A stretch of DNA of 64,000 nucleotides, from positions 28,321,462 to 28,385,461 of the forward strand of contig OX352763.1 of the NCBI GenBank assembly GCA_947095585.1. The letters run 5' to 3'. The stretch comes from Nephrocerus scutellatus. Taxonomy: Eukaryota; Arthropoda; Insecta; Diptera; Pipunculidae. Both the position numbers and the translations under genes were made by a program. Under the pieces are notes generated by a model. That model was not told where the DNA came from and did no database searches. It saw nothing but the letters and a program-made list of their open reading frames with translations. This document shows, in pieces, positions 13,701-25,700 of this stretch; the stretch's first letter is position 1; each line of letters begins with the position of its first letter.

Positions 13701-16700
13701 CATTTCGCGCTCCTTAAAAATTAACTCAGTAGATGGTTAACTCGATAATTAGTTCAATCGACTATTATTACCTGTTATAAGTAGCATTTTTGATTTTTAT
13801 TTCAATATTTACGTTTATCTTACCAAATTTCTTTTTATTTCCTCCACAAAACGATCAGTTGGATATGGAAAAGGCTTTCCTCTCAGCAGAACTTTCATCT
13901 CTTGGAGAAACAATTTGCGAATTAGAAAAAAATCTGATTGCGTTGCAAAATAAAATTCATCGCCTCGAAGCTCAAAGGAATGCTACACGTGTCATGGAGG
14001 AAAATCAGCAAGCCAAACTTAAGCAATCGATTGAAATGAAACAGGATCAGGTGGCAAGGTAAGAGTGTGACGAAAGTTGAATATTTTTCTTATCTCTATT
14101 GAACTGAGTTTTCTTTTTTTGTCTGTTTAAGGCTCAAGTCAGTGCTCAAAAACTCTCCAAATGACGACTGCCTCAAGGGAGAACTACACAACACTTTTGA
14201 TTCGCTGGAAAACGATCGCAAGACATTTGAAGATCTTGAATTCCAATACTTGGAAGAAGAATCTGAATGGCAGGCCTATCGTGAAGATTTACACATGGAA
14301 TCAAAAGATTTGTCCATGAAAATCGAAGAGAAGCGAATCGAAATGTGCCATCTGGAAAAACAAGAGGCTGTAACGCAAAATAACGCTTCAACCGATGCCA
14401 AGGCATTGAGGAATAACCTTATTACTGTGCTCAATGCTCTGCAAGAGCACCAAAAAAAACTGAATGAAATCGAGAATAAACTTTCGGATGTAACTGGTCA
14501 GTTAAGTGTTCAATCGGATCCCCCATCATCGGTATCATCCGCCGATGAGGATGATAATGAAGAGGTTTCATCAAATGCAGACGATAATGATACTTTCAGT
14601 TCACATGATGGTAAGGAGGGGGGTGCTGATTCAGATTCCTCTCCAGCTCTTCAAATTGGCGTCATGTCTCAATCTTTGTTCGGTTCGGCAGAGCTGTTGT
14701 GCCCGAAACGTGCCACCGACGATATTATGTCGAAAAGTATGAACGAGAACATGTTCTACAACAACAAAATCGAATTGCCAGCGCATGCAACAAGTACGCC
14801 AATGCGTCAGCAACTGCAAGTGGTCCACATTTCAGATGATCTGGTGTCAAACACACCGCCGACAATAAACCGTGCTTTAATCAACGGAAATCCTAAGAGA
14901 AATTCTCTGCATGCCAAGAGTGTGCGACGAGAAAGTAATGCTAATCAGAAGGATCCCCTGCTGCGACTGAAATATAACATGGATCCCGGTAGTGACAGTG
15001 ATCGTGTCAATTTTAATCTCTCCCTTGGTAGTGATGATTTCGAAGTGAATCCTTTAGAGAAGCGAGTCCCATCGCAGGATGATATCGACAGGATTAGCAA
15101 AGTGACATCGGATGCCCCAATATCCACAAAAGGCGCCAGTACAAAAATATTCGACAGTATTAAGGAGATTGAGAGAAATCGACAGTTGCTGCTGGCACAA
15201 CAAGGTGCGTTACTAGTTGCTAGTGTTCCTCTCCAGACAAATTTTATTTCATTTTCTTCTTTTAGGTCATCATGTTATCGAACATGAGCGACAAAAAATG
15301 ATGGACTTGAAAAAGAAAAGTCATGATGAGGCGCGTGCACAGTATTTATCAATGTTAAGCTGTAGTCTAGAGTGAGTATTACATAATTATTCAACAAATT
15401 TAATTTTTCTATACAATGAAACGTTGCACAGTTGTGATCAGATAAAAGGTTATTATGAAGGGTTTGCTGCAAAAGGGGGTTAACTGCATTTCGATTAGAA
15501 TTTTAGAGAAATTTTAAAATTTCAATTTACTTCAATTGTTTAGAAATCTTTTTCTTGTAATTATTGTTCATTAGATTTTACATCATTGAGCTCAATTTGC
15601 ATTCAAACTTCTTCTGGATTACAGCACCATTACTTGAATTTCGGAGCTTTTCTTGCCACAAAATATACAATCAACTGGAACACGGTTTTCCCAGCCGGGG
15701 TAATACTCAGTGTGACCAGGGTTCTTCGTCTATTGGGTCGTTACAATAAAAATAACGTGGTTGTTTAGGGAATGTTTTATTCTCTCTTCTTCTCTTTACT
15801 GAATAATATATACATTGTTGAAAATTAAAATATAATTAGGGTATCGTCGTAGTGTATTCTTATTAGCGATGCGTATGGGGTGGTGAAGCGTGGCGTTGTA
15901 TGTTCAACGAACGATGCGGATGGCAAATCGTAGTGCGTAGCGTTAGTCGTAAGCCTGTCGGCTTTAGGCCACTCGGGTGGAAGATAGTGTTAGGTATTAG
16001 TGTTGCTAGGGTTTGGCGTCAAAGGTCTTGAGCCACTAAATGCCATGATGTGCTACCGTTAAGCGTATGTACGTAACGGCAAGAATATCTCTTTTAAACT
16101 ATTAATGCCAGGAAATACTAGCGTGAAGCGTGCGAACGGAATTGCAAGAATATCTCTCTTAAACCATTAAATATAAAGGAATTACTAGACGTGTTGCTTG
16201 CAGTAGGAATCACAAGGAAAGAGAAGGCTGATTGTCGGAATTCCTGCCCTTTTATACTTTTTCAATCGGTTGAGAAAGTCATGTAAGTCTTGAACCGTGC
16301 GACATAACGCAAAAGAAAGGTATGTCAACAAGGTAGGTTGGTAGGAAGATTGGTGAACCTTGCTGTACTTGCGCTAGAGTGCGCCATTTTAATACCACTC
16401 GGGGGACCTAGCATGGATATTTACGCGATTTAAATCCAGCCTGTAGCGTTCAGATACGAGATCAATTTGATGATCCTGTAATCTGAGACCACGTATCAGG
16501 TCAGCAAAAAATGGTTTACCTAAAGTGCGGTGTCTTGACCCTGCTAGGGCCGTACAACTACAGAGGAAGTGTAGTTTCTTTCACATTTTCATCTTTGCAA
16601 CTTCTGCAGAAGTTGCTGTGCGGTATACCCATCTTGGTGGCATAGCTACCCACTGGCCCGCTCTGATAGCCACAACTCTGACAATTTCCTTCCGGGTTCC

Positions 16701-19700
16701 AACTAACCGCTCGTTGGTTTTCTTTTGCCGTAGGATGGCCACATCAATCTTGATATGGCGCAGTTCGAAAGACTGCTCCACCTGAGCTGAGACTTAGTAT
16801 TGAAAAAGGGGAGTATTTGTTCCTTGACTGAACTCATTGCACTGTTAACCCTCTCCATAGTGCCAATGTCCATAGCGACGCCCTGCTTAGCCAATTCGTC
16901 CGCCCTCTCATTTCCCTCTATATTACTGTGCTCCGGTATCCATACTATGGTGATGTCCAGGAATTGGCTGATCGAAGCAGGTTGACTATTTGTGCGTTAC
17001 TGAGCCTTAGTGCATGTCTTCCTTATTGCTTGGATTTCTGCCTGAAAGATACTAGCAGATTTAGATCATCCGAGAAGATACCTGCACCGACTCCGTCCTT
17101 CATCTTGGATCCGTCAGTGAATATTGTTGCGTCAAATTGACTTGTTACTGTCCCATCCTTCCAGTTTCCCTGGTAGGAAACTCGACGCCGAATGAAGAGT
17201 TAAAGATAAGTTTAGGGATGCAGTAGTCAGTAGATGATGGTATCATACCTTCAAGTACTGTCTGCAGTATATTATAGTGCCCGTATGGTCTAGTAGCAAA
17301 CCACCCAGATTCTCTGATTCGCACTCTACGTCGCACGTCGCACCTTACTTGATAAATATATCAGAAGCTAATAGGTGCAAGAAGGTCTTAAGGGACTCGG
17401 TCGGACATGACCGTAGAGCTGCTGAGTTTGGTGACATTATACTACTTATTCTTCTTCGCTGGCAACCAGACTAGCGATTCATAGGTAAGAATTGGCCGTC
17501 TCAACAGCTATGTACAGCCAAAGACCCATCCTTCGTTGAAGATCCCAATAAACTATGTAGCTTATTTGGCAGCTTCAGAATTTATATGATTCAAATGATA
17601 TGGCGATACGAGAAAGCCAATTGGGACAGCCTTAACAATTTCTTTGGGACTATTAATAGGTCGCTACTGTTACCCGGTAGTAACGTGAATGCCGCCACTG
17701 ATGCGATCACTAACATTAGTCTTATTAGTAATAGAGACTTTATCCCTTTTCAAGAATGTCTTGCAAACCAAAGGAAGATGGATGGTATGACTCGAGCTCT
17801 AAAGAAGCTTTTAGGATTATAGATACTATACTTTCGGTTTTACAAAGTAAACCCTACTGAGGAAAATCGAATAAATTTTAAACGAGCCAGAAATGATTGG
17901 TGAGTCAAATTCACCTACGACCTAAAATTGAGGCAAAAAATACTACAATATCCAAAAAGGTAGTCATTTTTGGTCATTCGTAAGAAATTCAGCCTCGTCG
18001 TCGCTCCACGCTTTCAGATTGTCCATTTCCACCGCTTGTACTTCCGAGTATTGAACACTCTATGGCATAGATTTACATCGTACTCGCGCATTTGCTAGAG
18101 TTTTAAACGATCTCAATACACAAAAATCTGCCTGGCCAGTTGGTAGTTCCCCATTAGCTCTGAAGAGGTGTTTGTTCGTCCCAGCTGGTGTTCCACTGCG
18201 TAAGCTTTTCAATCTATCCTATTGTTCTGAAATCTTGCCGAGAAGTCAGCCTTTGTGTAGCCTATACCCAGAGAAGGTGAGCCGTCGCCTCCTTCTTCGT
18301 ACCGACCCTTATCACTTACATGAATTCTTTCATGGAATTCAGGTCATGGAAACGTTGATCAATTATCAGCATATGAAATATCTTGAAATTAACGAAATCC
18401 TTAGTGACTGGCAGTACGGAATTTGTGAGCAAAGTTCTACTGGTGATTTGATGGTATATCTCACTGATCAGTGAAACCGGTCTTTGAATCAATTTGGTGA
18501 AAGCAAAGCTGTTGTACTCGATCTTATGTCCGAAATGCGTGCTTACGTAGACGATGATAAACTGCTTTATTGGTTTAGAAGCTATCTTCTGGACCGCTCA
18601 ATTCATGTAGTCTTAGACGGATTCAAGTCTGATTTACATAAATGCTGGTCACGGCTCTGTTTTGTCCCCAACACTCTTTCTCATTTTGATTAATGCTTCT
18701 CTTGTCCGATACTTCTAATCCAATTCACGCTATCGCTGACGACAGCACTCTCAGCTCCTCATATAACTTCGAGAAACGTCTCTCCTCCTTACTTGTGGAA
18801 CTGAAACAATAGCCAGTTGCATGCCACCTCTGCTTGAATTCAACCGCAATACTTGTGTCGCTCTAAATGCTCATCAGTTTACCCTAAAGCCCATCTTCGG
18901 ACGTACAGTTAAGTTGAGAGATTCGTTCTTCAGCCGTACAATACGTGTGTGGAATGTTTTGCCAAGCTCTGTTTTTACACGTCGCTACGATCTAAAGGCA
19001 TTCAACCCACGAGCTCATAGACATATCCTCTTTTCCTCTTGGCCTTGGCCTTTACGCTGTGCCCACAATATCGCGAACCCCTTTACGAGATATTGAACTA
19101 CCGCTATTTTGCAGCAAACATTTTAGTTATGCTCGTATATTGATATAATGATCGAAAAGGCGCATCGTGTTTTGATTCACGAAGTGCCTACACATGTGCT
19201 CCATTCTCGTCAACAATAAGATTAATGAACGATAGTCTGTTTCCCTTTAGGAGAAGATGTAAAAGACCTCACATTGAAAAGCTGTACAGCAGATGACATA
19301 ATTTAATGTTTCCAAGGCAAAATGCGTGTCTGCAACGAGCTTGTATGTATTTCTTTGCATAATTGCTCCCACATGTTGCACGTACGCCTCTGGAAAACAA
19401 TTATTGTAATGCGCTAAGCAAATCACATTAGCAATGCATTACGAGAGTCTAGTATAGTATGGTCACTCTGGGAGCGCATTTAAAATAATAATTGAAAAAC
19501 TTCTACTAAAGATGTGTACTAAGTATTACTAAGTAGTGAATTTCTATAATTGGCTTTTATTCCTTGTAGTTTTTGTGACAGCAAATAACTTGTGGTTTAA
19601 GTCAGGTTGCTTTTCTATTAGCTATGTAATTAAGGTATAATTGAAATATAATCATAGCATGGCATACATTTCGTTGTCACGTCTCATCTCTAATTAGGTA

Positions 19701-22700
19701 GATTTCATTTGATCGAACGAACTGATCCAGCGCGTTTGCGCGCCGCCGCCCACCACTAGATCTCTGTTTCATGATCGTCGAGTCGGTTTGTTGATTGCGT
19801 TGTGTGTATTTGTGCAAGTTCTTGATCGTAGTTATTTCTCACAAAGTGAATATTCCAAAGTTATTCCCAACAAATGCAAAGTTCCAACGTAGCTTTTCCA
19901 TTGTGAACCTTATCGATTGGAATAATATTGTCATAGTAAACTATTGATAGCAACATTTTATGGTTTTCAATCAACACCTTTTATTGTCTGAGACTTGTTT
20001 TTCCACCGGCATTCTGCGTATTTCTTATCTGTATACTTGTGAACTGATAACTTTCAGTTATCAATTAATTATTAACCGTTTGTGTTATCAACTTCTGGTT
20101 TCACTGCGGGCGTACACTTTTTGAGTGGCTGGAGTTGGAATCTTTATTACTTGCTGGGTATTACATTTCCGCGTTGTACATTTTTTTTACTGATTCACAT
20201 ACGAAATGAATTTCGAAAAAATATCGCCGTTTCTTATTTGCTGGTGAGACGTGTTTTGACCTCTTTTTGCCTCTTGTGTCTACTACATCAATCTATTGTT
20301 GGTAATTTTTGAATTAATTTCAGGAGTAGTTCGCAATCTAGTGGGAATCTGCAACAGAAGCAAGAGCAGCAACCTCAACTGGAGGAAACAGATCATTTAA
20401 CCGACAAGGAAAATCAACAACAGAATGATTTGACGGAAAAGTGTAGCGGCGATCAACAGCAAAAGTCATCTAGTCAGGTGAGTCAGGGAATAAAGTTTAG
20501 TTCTTCCCCCTTTTTCCAGCTGTGTCATTGATTTCTACATTTTTTCAACTTAATACTCGTTTTGCGATATGAAGTGAATTGTTGTCAGATGTTTGTTTCT
20601 CAATCGCATCACAAAATTAATGATAAACGTTTTTTTTTTTAACATAAACTCAATGCCAAGGAAAAACTCCCTGAATGGCTTGCGCCACAGGTGGTCTTTG
20701 CCGTTTATTAAAATTAATATTATGGAAATGGCTACTGAGCAGGGGTTCGTGGTTCGAATCCCCTCGCGAATGGGTGACAAACGTTCCGAGAGTAATACCT
20801 TGTCACCTTGTCTCTCAATTCGCCGTCCTTAGATTGCAGGTCCATTTGTGTCCAAAAATATACATGCACAGCACAAATGGTCGCGGGAAGCTCTAGGCCT
20901 TGGTCCGCAACGGTCTGTCACGCCGAATATTATTAACTAGTTATCGCCCATTGGTCGAAATTCGACCGTCTCTCTGTACTCTATCCTACCCTCCACACGG
21001 TCACTGATCCACCCCACCCACCATCCACCCACTCCCTCGCCCTACACCACCCATCACCAACCACCTAACAACCTCACTCAACCCCTCCACCCCTCCACCA
21101 CTGTATTTCTGTTCTATCCAAAATTTGAACGTTGAACTCTTAGCAACTGCTCTAAACGCTAAAATGAACGATAATAGATTTTTTTTGTTTCCAAAAAAAA
21201 AGGAAAAAAAAGAAAATCGGTTGACAAACAGAGGAGAAAATGGTTCTTAACTGTTTTGCCTTTGCCTATTTATATATTGCCTATTACAATATACATCATC
21301 ATCATATTTGGCTCTACAACCGGGGTCCGGTCCTGTCCTCCCGCAAAAAGTCTCTCCACCGGTCCCGATTTCGAGCCGATGTAATCCAGTTTGGCATCCC
21401 TAAACTCTGGGCGTCCTGGTCTACGCCATCCTTCCGGCCTCGCTGTCGTGTTCCATAAATCCTACCGCAAAGGACTTTCCGAGCATGATCCTCTTCACTA
21501 ATGCGAGCTCTCGGTGTCCTGCCCACCGGAGCCTACCGAGCTTCATTTTCTTCACGATGTCGATATCGCGGTAACGCTCGTAGATCCCATCATTATAGAG
21601 TCTCCTTGTCTTTTCTCACATACGGAGCCAACAATTCTCCGGAAGACTTTTCTCTCGAACGCGGCTAAGAGGTCAGAATGCTTTTTGCTAAGCACCGTGC
21701 ACGTATTTCTGGTTCCATGCTGTAATCGGCTGCTACAGTTGACCCGAGGAGATAGTTAAAAGATTGCACTACTTCAAATTCGCGCTACACTATTTGAATT
21801 GATCTTCTACACACAGACGTGGCCACCATGTACTTTGTTTTGCTCTCATTTATGTGCAGCCCCAGATTTCGTACCGCCTGCTCTATCTGGATGAAAGCTT
21901 CCTGTACAGCTCTTCGGTTTCTACCAACGACGTCAATATCGTCTGCGTAAGCCAGTATCTGAATGGACTTATAGAGGATTGTTCCTCTCGCCGTTACGTC
22001 AGAGTCTCGGATCACTTTCTTCAACGCCAGGTTGAACAGCACGCAGGCCAGTCCATCCCCTTGTCGGAGCCCGTTATAGATGTTGAATGGGCTTGATAGT
22101 TATCCGGATATTTTTGCTTGGCTTGGTCATGGTCAACCTACATAGTCGTGTCAGTTTATTTGGGATGCCGAATTCTCTCATGGCTTTATAATGTTCTACG
22201 CTGGCTATGCTATCATAGGCGGCTTTAAAGTCTATAAAAAGATGGTGTTGTGAGTTTTGAAACTCTTATTATTTTTGAGCCGATTTACCGCTCTGCTAAC
22301 TTCGTCACGATCAGATTACCCTCACAAAGTTTCAGATATATCGAATGAGCGGTCTTCGAGTTATAAACGAACAGACATACGTACATACAGACAAAATTTC
22401 ATTTTTAAAAACTTTTATTTAACTTGACGACCCCTTTTTGTCTGTGTTTTCGACCACTTTGAGGTCCTTTTTAACCACCTTCCATACTACCTAGAGAGCT
22501 GAAATTTTGTGTGTCTAAGTCAAAAATAGCATTTTTTATATTCCGAGTATGCCGTGTGTCGCGTGTGGCGCATGATGAGGTCCTTTATCAACCACACGAC
22601 CTAGAGAGCTGTAATTTTGTGATTATCTTTTATATTCCACGTATGACGCGTGTCACGTTTCGCGTGTGAAACGGGTGATGGTTTAAAATCGCGCCATTTT

Positions 22701-25700
22701 CTCGTTTTTCGAGGTCTTTTTTAACCGCCTTTCGCACGACCTAGCGGCTCAATGTCAGGGGCCCATTTCGATATCGACGCATGTCGTGAGTCGCGTATGG
22801 CGCGTGTGAAGCGTGGAAAAAAGACAATTCTTTGATATAGCCCCGACTTCACAAACAGATATTTTGGCGATTATTACCAAATAATAAACGCATCCGGGAT
22901 ATTCGATTTTCCGTGATGAGCTCGACCCCGACTCCATCGGTACTCCACTGCATAATTTGTTTGTCATGCAAAAGGTATTTGCATTTTAAATTTCTATTAC
23001 AGAAGTAGTAATGCATAAATTAGAAGTTCATTGGCATATTGCACATAAATGCATACGAGTATACTCGTACATTCAATTAGACTCATTTTATCGGGTCTAA
23101 TAAACTGTCAAGAATAATGATTTCTATTGACATGCCACTGCATCCATCATGAGATGAGCTGGCAATGCATGATGTCTGCCTGCACACGCTTAAAAATTCA
23201 GTTCAACTGAGTAAACATAATGAATATTGCAAATGAATGCAAATGTTATGCAAAACTAGGCTTGTTTTTTAAATAATTTTTCATATTTTTTGATTATCAC
23301 AAAAATAATTAAATTGCAAATTGCACCGAACAATTACTTATAATATAAGGTGATATGTGAGCGGTCAGCTTATATTAGAGAACTGGACAGACGACGTGCA
23401 GGGTGACATTTCTGAATTATTTTTAATATATTTTGCTAGAATGTTTATGGCTGTCGTTTGCTCTTATTCGTCATCGGACTTATTGTTTTGTTTTTTGCGA
23501 ATGCATATGGAAACTCGGTGTTTCTCCTCACTTGGAAGATCCAAACACAACTAACTGGCAGTCGATGATCGGAATTTGCCACGAATTTAAGTCGAGCGCG
23601 AGTTGTTGTTTTTTTCTTCTTCTATTTGCTATTTTTTCTTCATTAGTTATTGTTTTAAAAAATAATTGCATTTTGATGATAGCCGGAATTTGGTTGGATT
23701 GTTGCTTGACATGTGCATCGCATCACTTGTTTGTTTAGTTCTTATTGTTTATCCAATAAATAATAAAGGATTTTAAATAATATCTGAGAAACGCACTTGA
23801 AATGTTTGCATTTGTTAACCGAAGACGACCGGAGCTTATTGGACGAACGCGTATTGAATACTACTATCTAGTGAGTTTATGGCAATGTGTCCCAATAACA
23901 TAAAAGATGTGTTTGCTGGCAAATTGCATTAAGTTGTTGTTGCTGTAGCAGCTCCATGTCTGAAATCAGACCTATTACTGGGTTGACGATTTTTGGTCTG
24001 GTGTTTGGATAAACGCTAGAGTCCTTTCGGTGCGTAAGGCCATTAAGTTGTTGTTATAGCAACTCCAGGTTTGGGAGTGGATCCAAGTGATCCAATCTCA
24101 AACCTGTTGTTGTGTTGACGATCTTTGGCCAAATGTCTTGATAGGTATTGGGGTCCTTTCGGTGCGTAGAACCAATCGTCGTAGAAAGGCCATTAAGTTA
24201 TAGTTTCGGGTGTCTGTAATCCTGTAATCTTAAATTAAAGCTGTTGTGTTTCACATGCTGAATATTAGTAGTTTTTTCTTAATGTACCTATTTTATTAAG
24301 CAAGTGGTTTGACAAATAGTAATCGAAATAAGTGGAATAATTTATTTATTCCGAATAAATAACACTTTTAACAAATCAACATTGTAAGACACTATACACA
24401 ACAAACAAATCAACAACGCTGGGGCTGAGCTGATAGTTTAATGGACAATAACTTCCAAAATTGTGCCATTATCAGGTAAATTACAAACATTGCTTGCTAC
24501 TCCCTGGCATGGTGCCAATCAACACAATACACAACTACCACTCAGTCTTACATACCACATGAGTGACTATGATTGAGAGGAATGAAAGCACAGGACGGAA
24601 AACAATAAATTTCGAGTTGTGGCGTTTTTATTGTCGTTGAATGTTTGTTTTTAGAATTCGCGTAAATAAATCCAAATAAAAATAAATATATATTTTTATG
24701 TATTTATAGGTATTTTCAGTGTGTGTGTGTAAGGTGCTGGAAATAATTTATTAATCGCGTGCCTCTGAACTGTAGCCTTGACACCTCGACCGTAATTTAT
24801 CTTCATTTTTTCCGTGATAAGTTACAGTTTTTTCCTCTTCTCAGTGGGGTTTTATTTTAATTATCAGCTCTACAATAAAGATCTGGTATTGGCCTACCGC
24901 ACCAAACTACCCCTGATATCCAACCCATCATACGAGGACATCCCTGTACTCATATTTGTGTTGTGTTATCAGGTTCTAATAAATCATTTTACGCAGGTTT
25001 TGACCAATCCACTACCACTTTTGCTTCTGCTCCTGCAATCGGTGTCAGTGTTGCATTGGATAAACAGTTGACTACCATTCGGAGAACTCGGGGTTCAATT
25101 TACGCCGCGTCAAAAAAGCGAAATAATTTCACACTTATCGATGATATACATGTGATATACATGTGATGAACAGTTGCCATATACCACTGTGTTCGGTTGA
25201 GTTGATGTATAAAGTAATCAGGTTGTAGAGCCAGAATAATAATAACCCACATTCTAGGTTGTGTGAGACCTCGAGTGCGAACTTTCAACTCCACCCCCTA
25301 CAACACTATCCTTCCTGCTTTCTATCCAAATATTTCCAAGCCCACACTATGCACAGTCATTATAAGAGTGCGAATCTCTTGAATTGTGAGCTTATTTTCA
25401 GAAGCCTTTCCTGTTTCCTAACTACGAAAAAAACATTTTCATGTAAATTCTCTAATAACCAAAAGTATACTGAATTTCCACTTTATATGCTGAAATATAA
25501 AAACACATACGAAGCAGTGCAACCCAACAACAAAACAACCCCAATCGTAAAGCAAGCAGCGCTGCCCACAGCTCTCCGACTTCACGGCCCGATCACTCTC
25601 AAATTTTAATAGAAAGTATTGTCACCGGAAATACTATATGGGATGCCGAATTCTCTCATGGCTTTATAAAGTTCTACTCTGGCTGTGCTATCATAGTCTA

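Noticed and set aside
15590..16400. A solo LTR or LTR retrotransposon end
   Set aside because: No second LTR, primer-binding site, polypurine tract or gag/pol remnant was found.
25259..25609. A 116-codon plus-strand frame
   Set aside because: Its second half is the repeat that recurs reversed at 58818-58886; the first half looks like a LINE 3' remnant.
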